Source: Coriaria nepalensis
Lineage: Eukaryota; Streptophyta; Magnoliopsida; Cucurbitales; Coriariaceae
Direction of reading: 5' to 3'
DNA: 64,000 bases
NCBI GenBank assembly: GCA_027186245.1
Contig: CP114485.1
Span: forward strand, 1,488,001-1,552,000
Shown: positions 14,029 to 24,473 of the stretch, piece by piece
How the letters are laid out: each line of letters opens with the position of its first letter
Numbering within the stretch: the stretch's first letter is position 1
Translations under genes and position numbers: made by a program
The notes under the pieces: model-generated
Told to the model about the DNA's origin: nothing
The model's input: the letters and a program-made list of their open reading frames with translations, nothing else
The model's database searches: none

Positions 14029-15228
14029 TCATATTGTTGTTTCATCAATCGTATCCCCAAAAGCATTACAGCTTGTTGAACGTGAAATTTGACCGGACAA
14101 GGAATTAGGTCGATCAAGTCCTTCCTGCAGCTCCTGCAGCTCCTGCAGCATCCAGTTAAAAACATAAAAACAAGAAATTAACAACTAACCTTCACCAAAC
14201 TAGCTGAAGAGTCATGAAATGATCTTTCCAAGGCAATATCAGTACTACCATATGGGCTAAAATTTCCAATGATTATCCTCAAAATTCAATTTCTTTTAGA
14301 ATACTTCCAAGGCAGAATGATTGCACACAAGAAGCATCTGTGCCCCCATTCTCAGTGGTCATAATAACAGGCTTTGAGTATGTAATTAACTATATTCTAA
14401 GCAATTGTCCATAACCAGCCCCATATTACAATATTTTAAAACGCAATTTTGAAGTCAACTGATAAAGAATGGAAAATTTGTTGATCTCTAATCTAGAAGA
14501 AAACTGTTAAGAAAACTACAAAAATTCCAATCAAGAATAAACAAACCAACGACCAAAGAGAATCTTTACCTGAAGAATGTCAGCAAAACATTTCCTTCTT
14601 GTGCCAAGCCCATTGCTAGAGAGTCCAGTCAAACCATCTGCAGGTCTATCGTGCCACTCAGACGAAGCCTTCCTGGAGAGATTCCTTCCACCATAATTCC
14701 TCAATTCCTCTAAATCTTTCTCTCTCTGATGCATATAAATTCCTGGTTGCATAGAAAATAGAGACGAACTACTACCTCCATCATCCAACTTCCTCCTCCA
14801 ATCCCCCAACTCCCCTAAAAGAAGACCCACTTACTTGAAACCTCAATGCAACACGCCAATCCTCTTTGGACAACAATGGAGGGGGGGGATCTCGGATTGA
14901 CATTATCATGTGAATAATAATATGCAAGATAAGCAGGGTGGGAACGAATCTCATCCTCAGACAAAGTGCCATTGGTATTATTAATACTCCTAATATTACT
15001 CTCTCGAAAATCAGAGTGCCTAAGAAGACTATCCACAGCGCTTAAAGATCCTTCCACTGTTGGGGGAGCACTGCCACTCCTATATATGTTCAATTCCCTT
15101 TCCTGTTCAATAATCGACTGATTTCTCTGTTCCAGTAGAAGAAACTCGAGCTCACTCTGTAAGCTGTCTTCTAAATTTCTATTCTCATTGAGGGCCGATG
15201 TCATATCTATGTTGCCTCTAGAAACCAT
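14029..15228 (-). pseudogene. Pumilio N-terminal fragment lacking all PUF repeats (APUM5-like)
   Basis: Read on the minus strand. The large first exon (15228-14570) gives LQSELEFLLLEQRNQ, RELNIYRSGSAPPTVEGSLS, EDEIRSHPAYLAYYYSHDN, PPPPLLSKEDWRVALRFQ, SLFSMQPGIYMHQREKDLEE and GLGTRRKCFADILQ. These are the conserved N-terminal blocks of plant Pumilio proteins, ending at a good donor (CAG/GTAAAG). A second exon from 14124 gives EGLDRPNSLSGQISRSTS and stops at TGA 14029-14031. Two frame changes are needed in exon 1: one in a C8 run (plus strand about 14881-14888) and one in a G5 run (about 14803-14807). Functional family members bind mRNA 3' UTRs through eight C-terminal PUF repeats; none exist downstream. 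Introns are kept, so this is a truncated segmental copy, not a retrocopy. Both shifts sit in homopolymers and could be read errors, but the missing repeats are not. Confidence 0.8.
14125..14153. repeat. short tandem repeat (CTCCTGCAG)n at a splice acceptor
   Basis: About three units of a 9-base repeat lie directly upstream (minus strand) of the second Pumilio exon. Each unit carries a CTGCAG, so several equivalent AG acceptors occur in a row. Confidence 0.6.
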
Positions 15229-16520
15229 CTCCAGAGCTCCTGCATTGTCCCCAATTCCAGCCAAATTAGAAATCACAAAGTAAAAAAGCAAAGAAAAATA
15301 CTAAAAAAAATTAGAATACACAAAAAAAATAAATAAACAAATAAAAGCAAGAATCTTAACCCTAAAGCCTAAAGCCTCAGAAAAACCACAACAACATGAT
15401 AAGTAAAAGATTTGAGCTTTAATTCCGGCCCCAAATTACCTGAACTTTATGAAAATCATATGCAGATTTTTTTTTTCCTTTCTTTGCTAGCTTCTCTATA
15501 TATATAATTTTTCTTGTATCAAACGGAATCAATTCGCAACAATTGGATTTAATTACGTAAATAAGACTACTGGGATTTTAGGGGGGAAAAAAAGAGAAAC
15601 AAATTGCATACCTTCTTAATAGAATGAATAAAAAATCAATACAATCAAATTGAGCTTCTCTCTTCTGAAACTAAATCAATCCCGCACGAATATCTTCTAA
15701 TGAAAAGAAGAAAAAGGAAAAAAAATCTCAGATAGAAATTGCATAAGAAGAAAAGGCGTAGAATTGAATACGAGAATCGTGCAAAAATGGGAAGAAACGG
15801 CGTCGTAAAAGATGCAACCTTGAATCGGAATGGGAAGAAAAGCAATGCAGGAGGAGGTCCAGGTGAGAAGTACAAGCTAAAAGAGTAGAGGGATTGATAT
15901 AGAGAATATAGGAAGAATCAGAACAATCAATCCTCAGATGTCAGAAATTCGTGCGGGCTCTGATTTTCTTCCAAACAAATGCATCCCAGTTTCCATATTT
16001 CCTACTTTCTTTTTTTCATTTTAGTTTTCTGTTTCCTGGAGAGAAGCGCAGAGAGATGGGAGGGGAGATGGAGTTCCGTTTTGGAGGATAAATCGTCCGT
16101 CAGATGAAGACTGGGCTGTGATTTACGTGCATGTGCATGTTTGGGAAGGAACAGGAAAGACTAAAAACTGGGTTTTTTTAATAATAATAAAAAAAACCTT
16201 ATTTTCTGGGCTACAGAGCAGGAGAAGTCTGAACTCTGAACAAGTGGAGAAGTGGAGCAGTTAAGATTGACTATCATCAAGATAAGCATCAGCATAACAC
16301 CAATTGAATCCCTGATACAAGGCTAAATGGAATTCTAGTAACCTAATATTCCAATTCAGTCACCTGCCGAAAACGAATTGAACTGATGCAGAGACATCGG
16401 TACAGGTGAAACTGTTCGGTATTACATATTTGATTTGTACATGAATAAAACTGTGATGTTGGAAATAATATTATAGGGGACAGAGTCCATATACCTAGCA
16501 ACCATCCTATAATGAATGAT
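15229..16520. other. former 5' region of the Pumilio fragment and spacer
   Basis: AT-rich, with purine and pyrimidine tracts. It probably includes the old leader, leader intron and promoter of the Pumilio copy, then the 3' UTR of the thioredoxin-like gene. A 76-codon minus-strand frame (15645-15875) is low-complexity and not convincing. No other gene seen. Confidence 0.4.
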
Positions 16521-18178
16521 TCAAACCAGACTTTCGTTTTCAATCATGTCTCGTACTTCGTTCACAACTAAATATGCTTTGTGCCCACCGATCACCTCAT
16601 CTTGTTTCTCCCCATCCTTCCATAGCTGCAACATGTATGATTGATCACCGTCTTCGTTAGTAAAGAAGGAAGAAAAGAAAAATGTCTACCTCCTCAGGGA
16701 AATAATAGTGAAATTGAGTTCACCTGTATGGTGGGCATCTTCTGCATTGATTTGAAAACCCCAGAAAGGTCCAGATGCATAAGGGGAGAAGAACATTGTC
16801 AGAACCGGCTTGGCTCAAGCAATGAAGAGTGAAAAAGTAGATATACTTTACTGAAGCATATCAAGTTTTGTTCCAAATTTTCATACACCTCAAAAACTGA
16901 TTATACCAATCCGGTCATTATTTATACAGAAATTTTACTATTCGTAACTTGTCTGCATCTATAGAATGAAACAGTTTTAATTTAACCCATTCAAGAAAAG
17001 TAACCAAATGAAAGCGATGAAACGGTTATGAACACTACATGTTTCAGACATACATTGTTAAAAAGTAAATAAAGGAATGGTAAGGGACTTACAGTGACTC
17101 CAGCGTGAGCAACTAGCTTGTGTGGAACTGAATTGACATTAATGCAGTAGAACTGCAACCTACAAAATATAGACAGAACCCTTAAAGTAGAGTTATGGTC
17201 ATTTGTAGAAGTCATATATTTGCCTGTAAAGCAATTAGCAGCTAGACTGCCAAAATGGTGTGGTCAGGTTATGGACCCTGAGAGGCTACATATAAAGGAA
17301 ATGGAAGATCAAAAAAGAAGGAAAAAGAATGCTCCAAACTTTAAACATTTCCCATCATCAATGATACATTATCGAACATAATAAGGGAAACGGTGTGACT
17401 GATGCTTCCAAGCTATTTTGATATATGAACTAGTGAGGCTAGTTTGAAGTGTTGTGGTAATTCCAGGCTTAATAGAATTGCAAATCTGTTTGGTCTTGTT
17501 TCGGAAAATGGGAACCTAAAACGAAGAATATGAAAATAGATGTGCAGGCAGCAGTTGTTCATATCAAATGCTAATATATGGGAAAAGAAAAATTTGTGAG
17601 GCTTACCTTGAATGGTAATCTGCAGCCAACTTTTCCAATTTCGGTTTTAAATATATACATTTTCTGCACCAGCTTGCCATCCTACATGTGTTGAAAAAGA
17701 AAGAACACGCTGAAATTTTCTCCCATAATTGTCACACTACATTTTCTTTTCAGACATTTTCTCAGTAACCAAAAATACCTAAGAATGGGAAAACAACAAT
17801 AAAAAAGGTTTGGGATAGAAGACATTCGATTTCAACCAAAAAAGGAAAAGAAAAATAATACCAGACAACGATCACCGATTCGTCGAGCTGTTGCGCATCT
17901 GCAATTACCCTATCGAACTGGCTCTCGCTGCAGATAGGATGGAGATCAATCGAGGCAGGCGAGTCATCGAGCTTCTGTAAGGAACCCTGTTGAGTCGCAT
18001 AGATTTTATCGGAAAGTGGAGGAGATTTTCTGTGCAGAGATGGCGTTTTCAGGACAGCGATTTCAAGAGTCTGATTCTGGGGAAGAAACCTGGTGAAGGA
18101 GAAGTGAAACGAGGGGTCTAGTGAGGCGGTTGATTTTTGAAGCCGGACAGCGGGGTGGACCCGTAGAGCTTCCGACAT
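16521..18178 (-). CDS. thioredoxin-like protein WCRKC1/2 (thioredoxin-like 3), chloroplast
   Basis: Five exons on the minus strand give 193 aa: 18178-17862, 17681-17607, 17159-17093, 16741-16724 and 16625-16521; exon 4 is only 18 bases. The N-terminal 90 or so residues form a Ser/Thr-rich transit peptide. The thioredoxin fold follows: [20 protein letters not shown], then the signature [20 protein letters not shown] made by joining exons 1 and 2, then [20 protein letters not shown], the cis-Pro loop KMPTIQLW, and [20 protein letters not shown]. The active site is WCRKC instead of WCGPC, which defines this plant subgroup; the redox partner is not settled to my knowledge. Frame and splice sites are intact. 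I cannot separate WCRKC1 from WCRKC2 by eye. Confidence 0.9.
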
Positions 18179-19159
18179 GTCGGAAAGTCTCCAAGAGACA
18201 GAGACACAGAGAGACAGAGAGAGTTTTGCGGTGAGAAAAAGGAAGTGACTATGAGTTATCGGAGGGAGCGGGTCACCTTGCCTCAGGTGAGATCTACGAC
18301 GTCGTATCGAGTGAATCGGAACAGTGAATTAACGCAGTGATGGCTGGGTTCATATACAGGTGCCGCGTTGCCTCCGCCGCCGCGCCAATAGCCAACGACT
18401 TAACTGTCTGACTATTTCTCGTATTTTACTTTATATATATATATATATATATTATATACATATTTACCTCCTCCATCTTTTCCGTTGGATTAAACGTGCA
18501 TTGTTTTGCTTACATTATAATTTGTAATTTATAATAAATAAATAGAAAATATTTAATATTATTATTAAAAAGAAAACGACAAAAAACAAAAACAAGAATG
18601 AAAATTCTAATAGCACAGAAATAGATTTGAGTATCGGGATGGTTTTCCGGTATCAACTCTTGTGAGGACATTACGACCGGAAATATAGTTAACGCATATT
18701 TTGCTGAACGGGTTCACAACCGTAGTCCATACGGCAATCTTGGAGCCGACCATAAATCTTGGGACGATGTTGATTCTCCGAACATCATGTATCCGTACAC
18801 ATCATATCAATTAGACATCATGCAAAAATAAAGCCGGTAGCTACAAGTAGCAAAAAAAAAAAAAAAAAAGAAATGTATTTTCTCCCATCAATAACAAAAT
18901 AAAATTGCACCCGAGAAAGACAGAACACTCCTATATCTTAAGAAAAAACAGAGTAATCTCTGTTTTTGCTACATTTTTGTGTCTTTCAATTCAAATGCTA
19001 GTAAGATTCATGCCTAAAAACACACAATTCAATTGCACAAGACAAAGAAAAAGTCACCCATACATCTCTCAAGACGGAATAAATATGTTACACAACGTGT
19101 TTACTTGGAGCTAACATGGAACAAAAGAGCACCTATTAGAAAGAGATTGAGAATGATAT
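18179..19159. other. promoter of the thioredoxin-like gene and AT-rich spacer
   Basis: Contains a (TA)n tract at about 18432-18453 and an A-rich run at about 18850-18868. No coding sequence recognised. Confidence 0.5.
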
Positions 19160-19348
19160 TTAAATTTTAAACCTGTAACTCGCAGTATTGTAAGAGCTGG
19201 TTTTGGTCGGTTGCTTATCATCGGCCCAAGAATCGGAAGAATCGGAATCGCTTCCGTTATCTACATATTTGTTCCACTCTTTCTCCTCATCGTATTCTTC
19301 ATCCTCTTCGCTCTCGATGTGAAAACTCTTTTCAGAAACAAAGTCCAC
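19160..19348 (-). CDS. possible last exon of an unrecognised acidic protein
   Basis: A minus-strand frame of about 62 residues is strikingly acidic and serine-rich (SEEDEEYDEEKEWNKYVDNG, then SDSDSSDSWADD) and ends in a basic tail at stop 19160. An AG acceptor-like site precedes GTGGACTTTG near 19348, so it could be a terminal exon. A TATA-like element (minus strand, near 20045) and a frame at about 19875-19985 reading EIHNQIMFYARSSFENLDDA are possible upstream parts, but I could not join them in phase. Family unknown; it may be no gene at all. Confidence 0.22.
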   Translation of the reverse strand: MDFVSEKSFHIESEEDEEYDEEKEWNKYVDNGSDSDSSDSWADDKQPTKTSSYNTASYRFKI

Positions 19349-21149
19349 CTTCTTCTATCAACCTCTCTGTCTCTCACTGCATTCTACAAACTTTTAGGAA
19401 GGAAAGAAACTAGCACTGCAATGAATGCATGCATGCAGGAATTACTGAAAAAACACCATTTATTCACACGTAACAAAATTAATTACAAAGTATGCAAAAA
19501 AGGAAAATTTAAACACTCATACCATAAAATATTACAGTCAATTTTACAGTCAAAAGAATCGACATGTACTAAATATGGAAGTTTCTTTTTTGTGATGTAC
19601 ACTAACGGCTATAACTGCCTATACCTCATAAGGGAAGCACATAAAATTGCGGAGGGGTTTGAACGTTTCAAAATGGATTTCACAAAGTGTGTTTGGTTGC
19701 AGAGAAAATTCGTGGGAAAATATATATACTAAGGAAACTAGGAAACAGAGGAAAGAAAACAAAAAAAGAAAAGCTCACTCATATCATATCGATCTTTGGA
19801 GCACAGGGCAGGATTAGTTAAAGAGGGTAAAAAGTCATGGATTTGCCGATGCAGCATCATCAAGATTCTCAAACGACGATCGAGCATAAAACATAATCTG
19901 GTTGTGAATCTCAATGATGCCGCACCAGCAAACAATGACAATCCTATATCCTCCATATATATACTAAAAAGTTGATAAGGTCCGCCTGATAATCTGAGAC
20001 TGGAGGTTGAAGGAGATGGATCGAAGAAAACCAGAAACTGCATATTTATACACAAAGCAAGCGCTGACGTTGCATTTAGCTAGTGATCTTTATAGTGGTT
20101 TGCTGACTAAGAGGAGTACATGCAGTGGGTCCCTTGCATGTTTGGTGTGGCTCGACGCACTGACCAAAGGTCTTATGCAACTCCTGTACCTCCCCTGTTT
20201 TTACATGTGACAAAGTCTTTGAATCCTCGGATGATCAGAGACCAGGTGAACGAAAAAGGATCATATGGAACCGTGTTGTACGTCGGCTGTGAGAGGGGGT
20301 CAGTGGGACCCACTGTATATTGATGTGTGGATCCCTCTCATAACCCGCGTATAATACCGGTTCCACAGGATAGTTTCTCCAGGTGTACAGTCTATGTAGC
20401 TCTATATACATATCTTTTAAATGGCCAACAAATTGCTTAAGTAATCGCTGATTGATTGATAGATAGAGATGCTTCTTGTTCTAACAATGGTGAACAACCT
20501 AGTACCACTTAAACATATATACATCATCAAACCAGCCAGCTTTCTTCTTTAGATTTGGTGAATCATCTGATATTTTCCCCAAGTTTGTACCTTTTTGTGT
20601 GTGTGTCGTTTTAAGATTGCTTATTGTGAAGTTCTTATAAAGACGAACCTTCGAGTTCCACGTGAGCTAACCCCCCATCTCTGGCTAGCTATGCTTCATA
20701 CATTTTCATCTTGAAATTGTAGATATCCGTCAATTTTTTGATTTATGTAAACAATATTACATGCATCTCATGTTTATACATTAGAACTACTTACTATACA
20801 TTGTGTGAATGAGAATCGATTTCTAATTAGTCAAGTCGTTGTCTCTTATGATATACTCGTAGTTTCAATGATATATCATTGAACGAGTGATAATTAGTTC
20901 ACGTGATTATAAATTTCATGTATGTTTTAATTTAACTTATTGAATTTTATTTTTATTTACTACTTTTTTTTTCATGGTGTTAAGTCTAATTTACTCTAGT
21001 TATTGGGGTAAAAAAATAATTATCCAAATAATCACACTCTTATAAAAAGCCACTTAAGCCCACATAAACATGAGCACATCGCTATTTCTAAATTTCAAGC
21101 CCAATTAAGAATAAAGGAAAGGCCCATCTCTTGGATTTGAAGTTTTGAA
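19349..21149. other. long gene-poor spacer
   Basis: Mostly AT-rich with no convincing gene. It includes GTGGGTCCC near 20123 and the palindrome CAGTGGGACCCACTG near 20300, both of the GTGGGNCC type bound by TCP factors. The palindrome lies inside a looser pair of GAGAGGG and CCCTCTC arms. Open frames here are short and unremarkable. Confidence 0.4.
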
Positions 21150-21790
21150 TCAACAACATAGATTAGATTAATCTAATTTACATCACAGGAGTCAAACAAC
21201 GTGGACCAATCGAAAGACCAGAAGAGGATATGTATTAACGGGGGATAAAAAAAAAAAAAAAAAAAACACGTCATCAAGCCGAGTCAGGGATCACATGGAA
21301 TGGTAGTTGAGATCTTCCACGTTGACCAAGTTTTGTTAGTAGATTTTACAGGCTTAATTACTTCAGCCATGGGGTACTATAACACGTGTCAGAGATCCGT
21401 TAAATCATGAAAGATGATCATGATTCATGATCATGAGCTGCTGTAAAGTGAAAGATCAAATCCAAATAGGTAAGCTACATCTTCCACGTGGTCCAATCAT
21501 CTTGTTAAATCTATCCCACCTGTAAGCTGATACATGATGGCATTGACTTTTCTCAGATAATTACAATACAAATTATTGATTTTAGTAGAAATTAAAAGAA
21601 ATTTTGACTTAGGAATTAAAGTTGTAATAAATAAAAACAAGTTGTACGTAATCTGCATGTATAGTTTGCTTAGTCAGTGCAAGCTAGCAATGAGTTGGTC
21701 ATCTACTATTTACTCGTGAGCCTATTTAAGGCCACCCTCCACCCTTACTCCTCTCCTCCCCTTCCTATACCCTAAACTCATACACAAATC
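21150..21790 (+). promoter_or_regulatory. promoter of the IDA-like gene, ACGT-core cluster
   Basis: Several ACGT-core boxes precede the gene at 21818: CACGTCAT (about 21268), CCACGTTGACC with a W-box core (about 21318), ACACGTGTC (about 21380) and CCACGTGG, a G-box (about 21485). The second and fourth lie in similar phrases starting ATCTTCCACGT. A near-perfect palindrome of GATCATGA words lies at about 21412-21434. A TATTTAAGG element near 21723, about 95 bases before the ATG, is the likely TATA box. Binding by bZIP, bHLH or WRKY proteins is inferred from motif only. Confidence 0.45.
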
Positions 21791-21817
21791 TATACTTCTC
21801 ACAACATACACAGTACA

Positions 21818-22168
21818 ATGCAGTCTTCTGTTAGGATGCTGTGCTTCCTTCTTCTTCTTTCACATATTTCAATACTACTGGTAGTCGGAGCTGCTGCCGC
21901 GAAGCCAATCATATCTGAATCAAAGCCGGTAATCGCTCACGATGAAAACTTAGATCAGTATGTGAGCTTGAAGCCTTATAATGATAATAATCATGGTGGT
22001 GATAATGAAAAGCAATTAGGAGCTGGAATGATATTTGGGAGGAGGGCGGTGAAGAGTTGCATGCCGAAAGGATTGCGTCGATCTTCTGCCCCGAGCAGAT
22101 TTGTTAACTCTCATGCTCTTGATTCCACTCTCTGTTCATCTCACAAACGGGTCATCAACGGGCCGTGA
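21818..22168 (+). CDS. small secreted precursor, divergent IDA/IDL-like
   Basis: A single-exon 116-aa frame with a clear signal peptide (residues 1-28: SVRMLCFLLLLSHISILLVV, then GAAAA before the likely cut), a variable middle (about residues 29-69) and a basic C-terminal part. The C-terminal half reads MIFGRRAVKSCMPKGLRRSS and then APSRFVNSHALDS. IDA/IDL precursors, as I recall, have IFG, PKG, the active core PIPPSAPSxRHN and FVNS in that order; here IFG, PKG, SAPSR and FVNS appear in order, but the PIPP and RHN parts are missing. Two cysteines flank the region (SCMP and TLCSS). IDA peptides act through HAESA-type receptors in abscission; whether this protein gives an active peptide is unknown. 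The start is the first ATG after a normal promoter. It could also belong to another plant peptide family. Confidence 0.55.
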   Translation: MQSSVRMLCFLLLLSHISILLVVGAAAAKPIISESKPVIAHDENLDQYVSLKPYNDNNHGGDNEKQLGAGMIFGRRAVKSCMPKGLRRSSAPSRFVNSHALDSTLCSSHKRVINGP

Positions 22169-22528
22169 TGATCAATATCAATCAGAACAAATTAAGAAGA
22201 CATGTATTATACATTTGACAACTATAGATATATTTTTGTGTGTGTGTATTTTTTTTTTTTTTTTTTTATCTTTTTAATGTATTGTACTTGCTTACTATTC
22301 TATTTGTCTATTAGCTTTGGTACGTGGGGTTATCTTAGTTTCAATGAACGTGTAAATCCTCCTTAAGTTTACATACATGTCTGTAATGTATACATGAAAA
22401 ATCAATAAGCTCTCTATTATAAAGTTTACGTACGTACATACCGCATCCATTCCAAGGAACCAAACCATCACTTTCAGATTAATGAAACCGGTGAGAAAAA
22501 TTAGAACGAATTCATTAATTAACTAGGA

Positions 22529-22533
<5 letters not shown>

Positions 22534-22562
<29 letters not shown>
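22534..22562. repeat. (AT)n microsatellite
   Basis: About 14 AT units, seen directly. Confidence 0.9.
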
Positions 22563-22566
<4 letters not shown>

Positions 22567-23011
22567 TGAACTTGAGGTATTGGTAATTACTTATTAGAAT
22601 GTTTGGTAATTACTATTTACTAGGATTAGAAATCATACAAAAATAGATCCACTAAAGAAAAAGAGATTTTTGATAGACGCGCAAGTATGTTAAGTCTAAC
22701 AAAGAAGTCATTCCAAAAGATTAATTTTTAGTTCAATGAACGAGAACCGAACTTAATTTCCGTAACCGAAGTTCAATTGACACATCCATATCAACATCTC
22801 AAGGGACCCATCAATCAACATCTAAATCCGATTAGATTCCAGACAATTACCATAAAAGTTAATAATGTAAAGACAAAAATGCTTTCCTAGGAAATCTGTC
22901 ATAGTTTCTTTATCATGCTATACTTGCTCGAAGTAAGCAAGAGCAAGCATGCATTAGCTATAAGATTCTCTTTCCAAACTCATACAAAAAAGCCCAAGCC
23001 CATTTACTCGC

Positions 23012-23014
<3 letters not shown>

Positions 23015-23045
<31 letters not shown>
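23015..23045. repeat. (CT)n microsatellite
   Basis: About 15 CT units, about 250 bases upstream of the DVL start. Such tracts are common in plant leaders, so it may lie in the 5' UTR. Confidence 0.9.
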
Positions 23046-23049
<4 letters not shown>

Positions 23050-23294
23050 AGAATGAAACAAATATACATGCATGTAACAGGGAAGAAGAAGTGATGAATA
23101 GTCAGTCACATCTCATGTGTCTTGTAGTACTAGCTAATCATGATGTGTATATATATATATATTACATATCTTCGCAGCTAGCTAGTGTCAATAATTCAAT
23201 CAAGCTTAGGCAGCACGAGTATATAAGATCTTCTTCCTTGTATCGATCATAGCTAAAGAAGGGAAGAGGATCGATCGGCGGACGACGGAGGTTG

Positions 23295-23444
23295 ATGATG
23301 TGGAGGAGCAGGAGGAGGCAGGACAGGGGGGAGGCATGTAGAAGATCATTCAGGCAAAGATGCAGTTATCTGGTGAAGGAGCAACGAGCTAGGTTTTACA
23401 TCCTCCGCCGGTGTGTCACCATGCTCATTTGCTGGCATGAATAG
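23295..23444 (+). CDS. DEVIL/ROTUNDIFOLIA-like small polypeptide (DVL/RTFL)
   Basis: A 49-codon frame from ATG 23295 to TAG 23442-23444 (an alternative ATG follows immediately at 23298). The N terminus is very basic ([20 protein letters not shown]). The C terminus carries the RTF/DVL signature [18 protein letters not shown] followed by TMLICWHE, ending at the usual WH. The family is plant-specific, lacks a signal peptide, associates with the plasma membrane, and on overexpression restricts polar cell proliferation and alters leaf and fruit shape. The length is at the short end of the family and there is no intron, as usual. It stands alone in gene-poor DNA. Confidence 0.9.
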   Translation: MMWRSRRRQDRGEACRRSFRQRCSYLVKEQRARFYILRRCVTMLICWHE

Positions 23445-24473
23445 GACGACAGAGAATAATCCATATCTTAATTTCAACCCTGGTTTGTTTATGTATATTA
23501 ATTAGACAAGAAGTTGCTGTAATTTTCATTAATTTCCTCGATCAAGTAATATGCAGCAATAGTCATGTATTATGTGTACGTGTCAACTTGTGAGTGGTCT
23601 ATACAACTAAGCTAATGATCTAGCCATTCGATTAGTTTTATATGTATCTATATTATATGTACATATATATATATAATATAAACTCCCTTTAATTATCAAT
23701 TTAGGATAAGATGAATGAACAGTTAGCAAAGCTAGCTAGCTAGCTTAAAGCTAGAGTTGGCGCCGACATGAAGAATCATGGGAGACACGACGTCGTACTA
23801 TCTCTAGCCTGGTGAGTGAAGCAGAGTACAAGACCCCCCCTCGTGCGGGCCCTGCCCCACTCTTTCTGTAATCTTCAATTTGATCACCTAGAGGCTCAGA
23901 CTTTCCCATTTCAATCACACATACGTGAATTCACCTTCCTCTCTTTAAATGCGACTCTTACTATTTTTTTTATTTTTATTTTTTGGTCTAGTATTAATCA
24001 TGTTAGTACATATAATAATGTTGTAATGATATAAAATTGAATATTATAATTAAGATAAATATGGAAAATTACTACTCAAAAAACTAATGATGTTCTCATT
24101 GTTAAAATGTCATTTGTCTTACCTAAATGACGAGCTGGCGTGTTCCACTTATAGATGCGTTGAATTGAGCTTCCGGACGACGAGTCGTTTTTGTTTCACA
24201 CACGCGAATACATCTACCATCCGTCTTTCGGATGTCGTTCCGCTTCCAAGTGTACAACAAAAGGATTCCAACAACCTTTAATCGATTAACGCCAACGCCA
24301 ACGCCAAAGCAGTCTCCTCCTCTTTACCGACCATCTCTCTCGCCCATTTACCGCTCGTCTGAAAACCTAAATCACTCATTTCACACTCCTTACGTCTTTA
24401 GCTATTATACTTCTATAATCAATACTTCCATCACATTTGCAGTGTATTTTCACAGGATTTCTGAGTTTCATAT
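23445..24473. other. spacer and ARA6 promoter/leader
   Basis: AT-rich, with the 3' UTR of the DVL gene and, from about 24290, a pyrimidine-rich leader for the Rab gene. A 93-codon frame at 24232-24513 overlaps this leader and is not credible as a protein. Confidence 0.5.

Larger units (their letters stand above)
22169..23294. other. spacer with microsatellites between the two small-peptide genes
   Basis: Holds a T run near 22250-22267, an (AT)n tract at about 22534-22562 and a (CT)n tract at about 23015-23045. The second half is the likely promoter and leader of the DVL gene. No other frame recognised. Confidence 0.55.

Noticed and set aside
15645..15875. 76-codon minus-strand frame rich in Phe and Leu
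   Set aside because: Low-complexity translation of a pyrimidine tract in a probable leader or promoter.
18432..18453. (TA)n and other simple repeats considered as CRISPR-like arrays
   Set aside because: They are microsatellites; no spaced direct repeats exist in this window.
19211..19732. 173-codon plus-strand open frame
   Set aside because: AT-rich chance frame opposite the acidic minus-strand frame; no motif.
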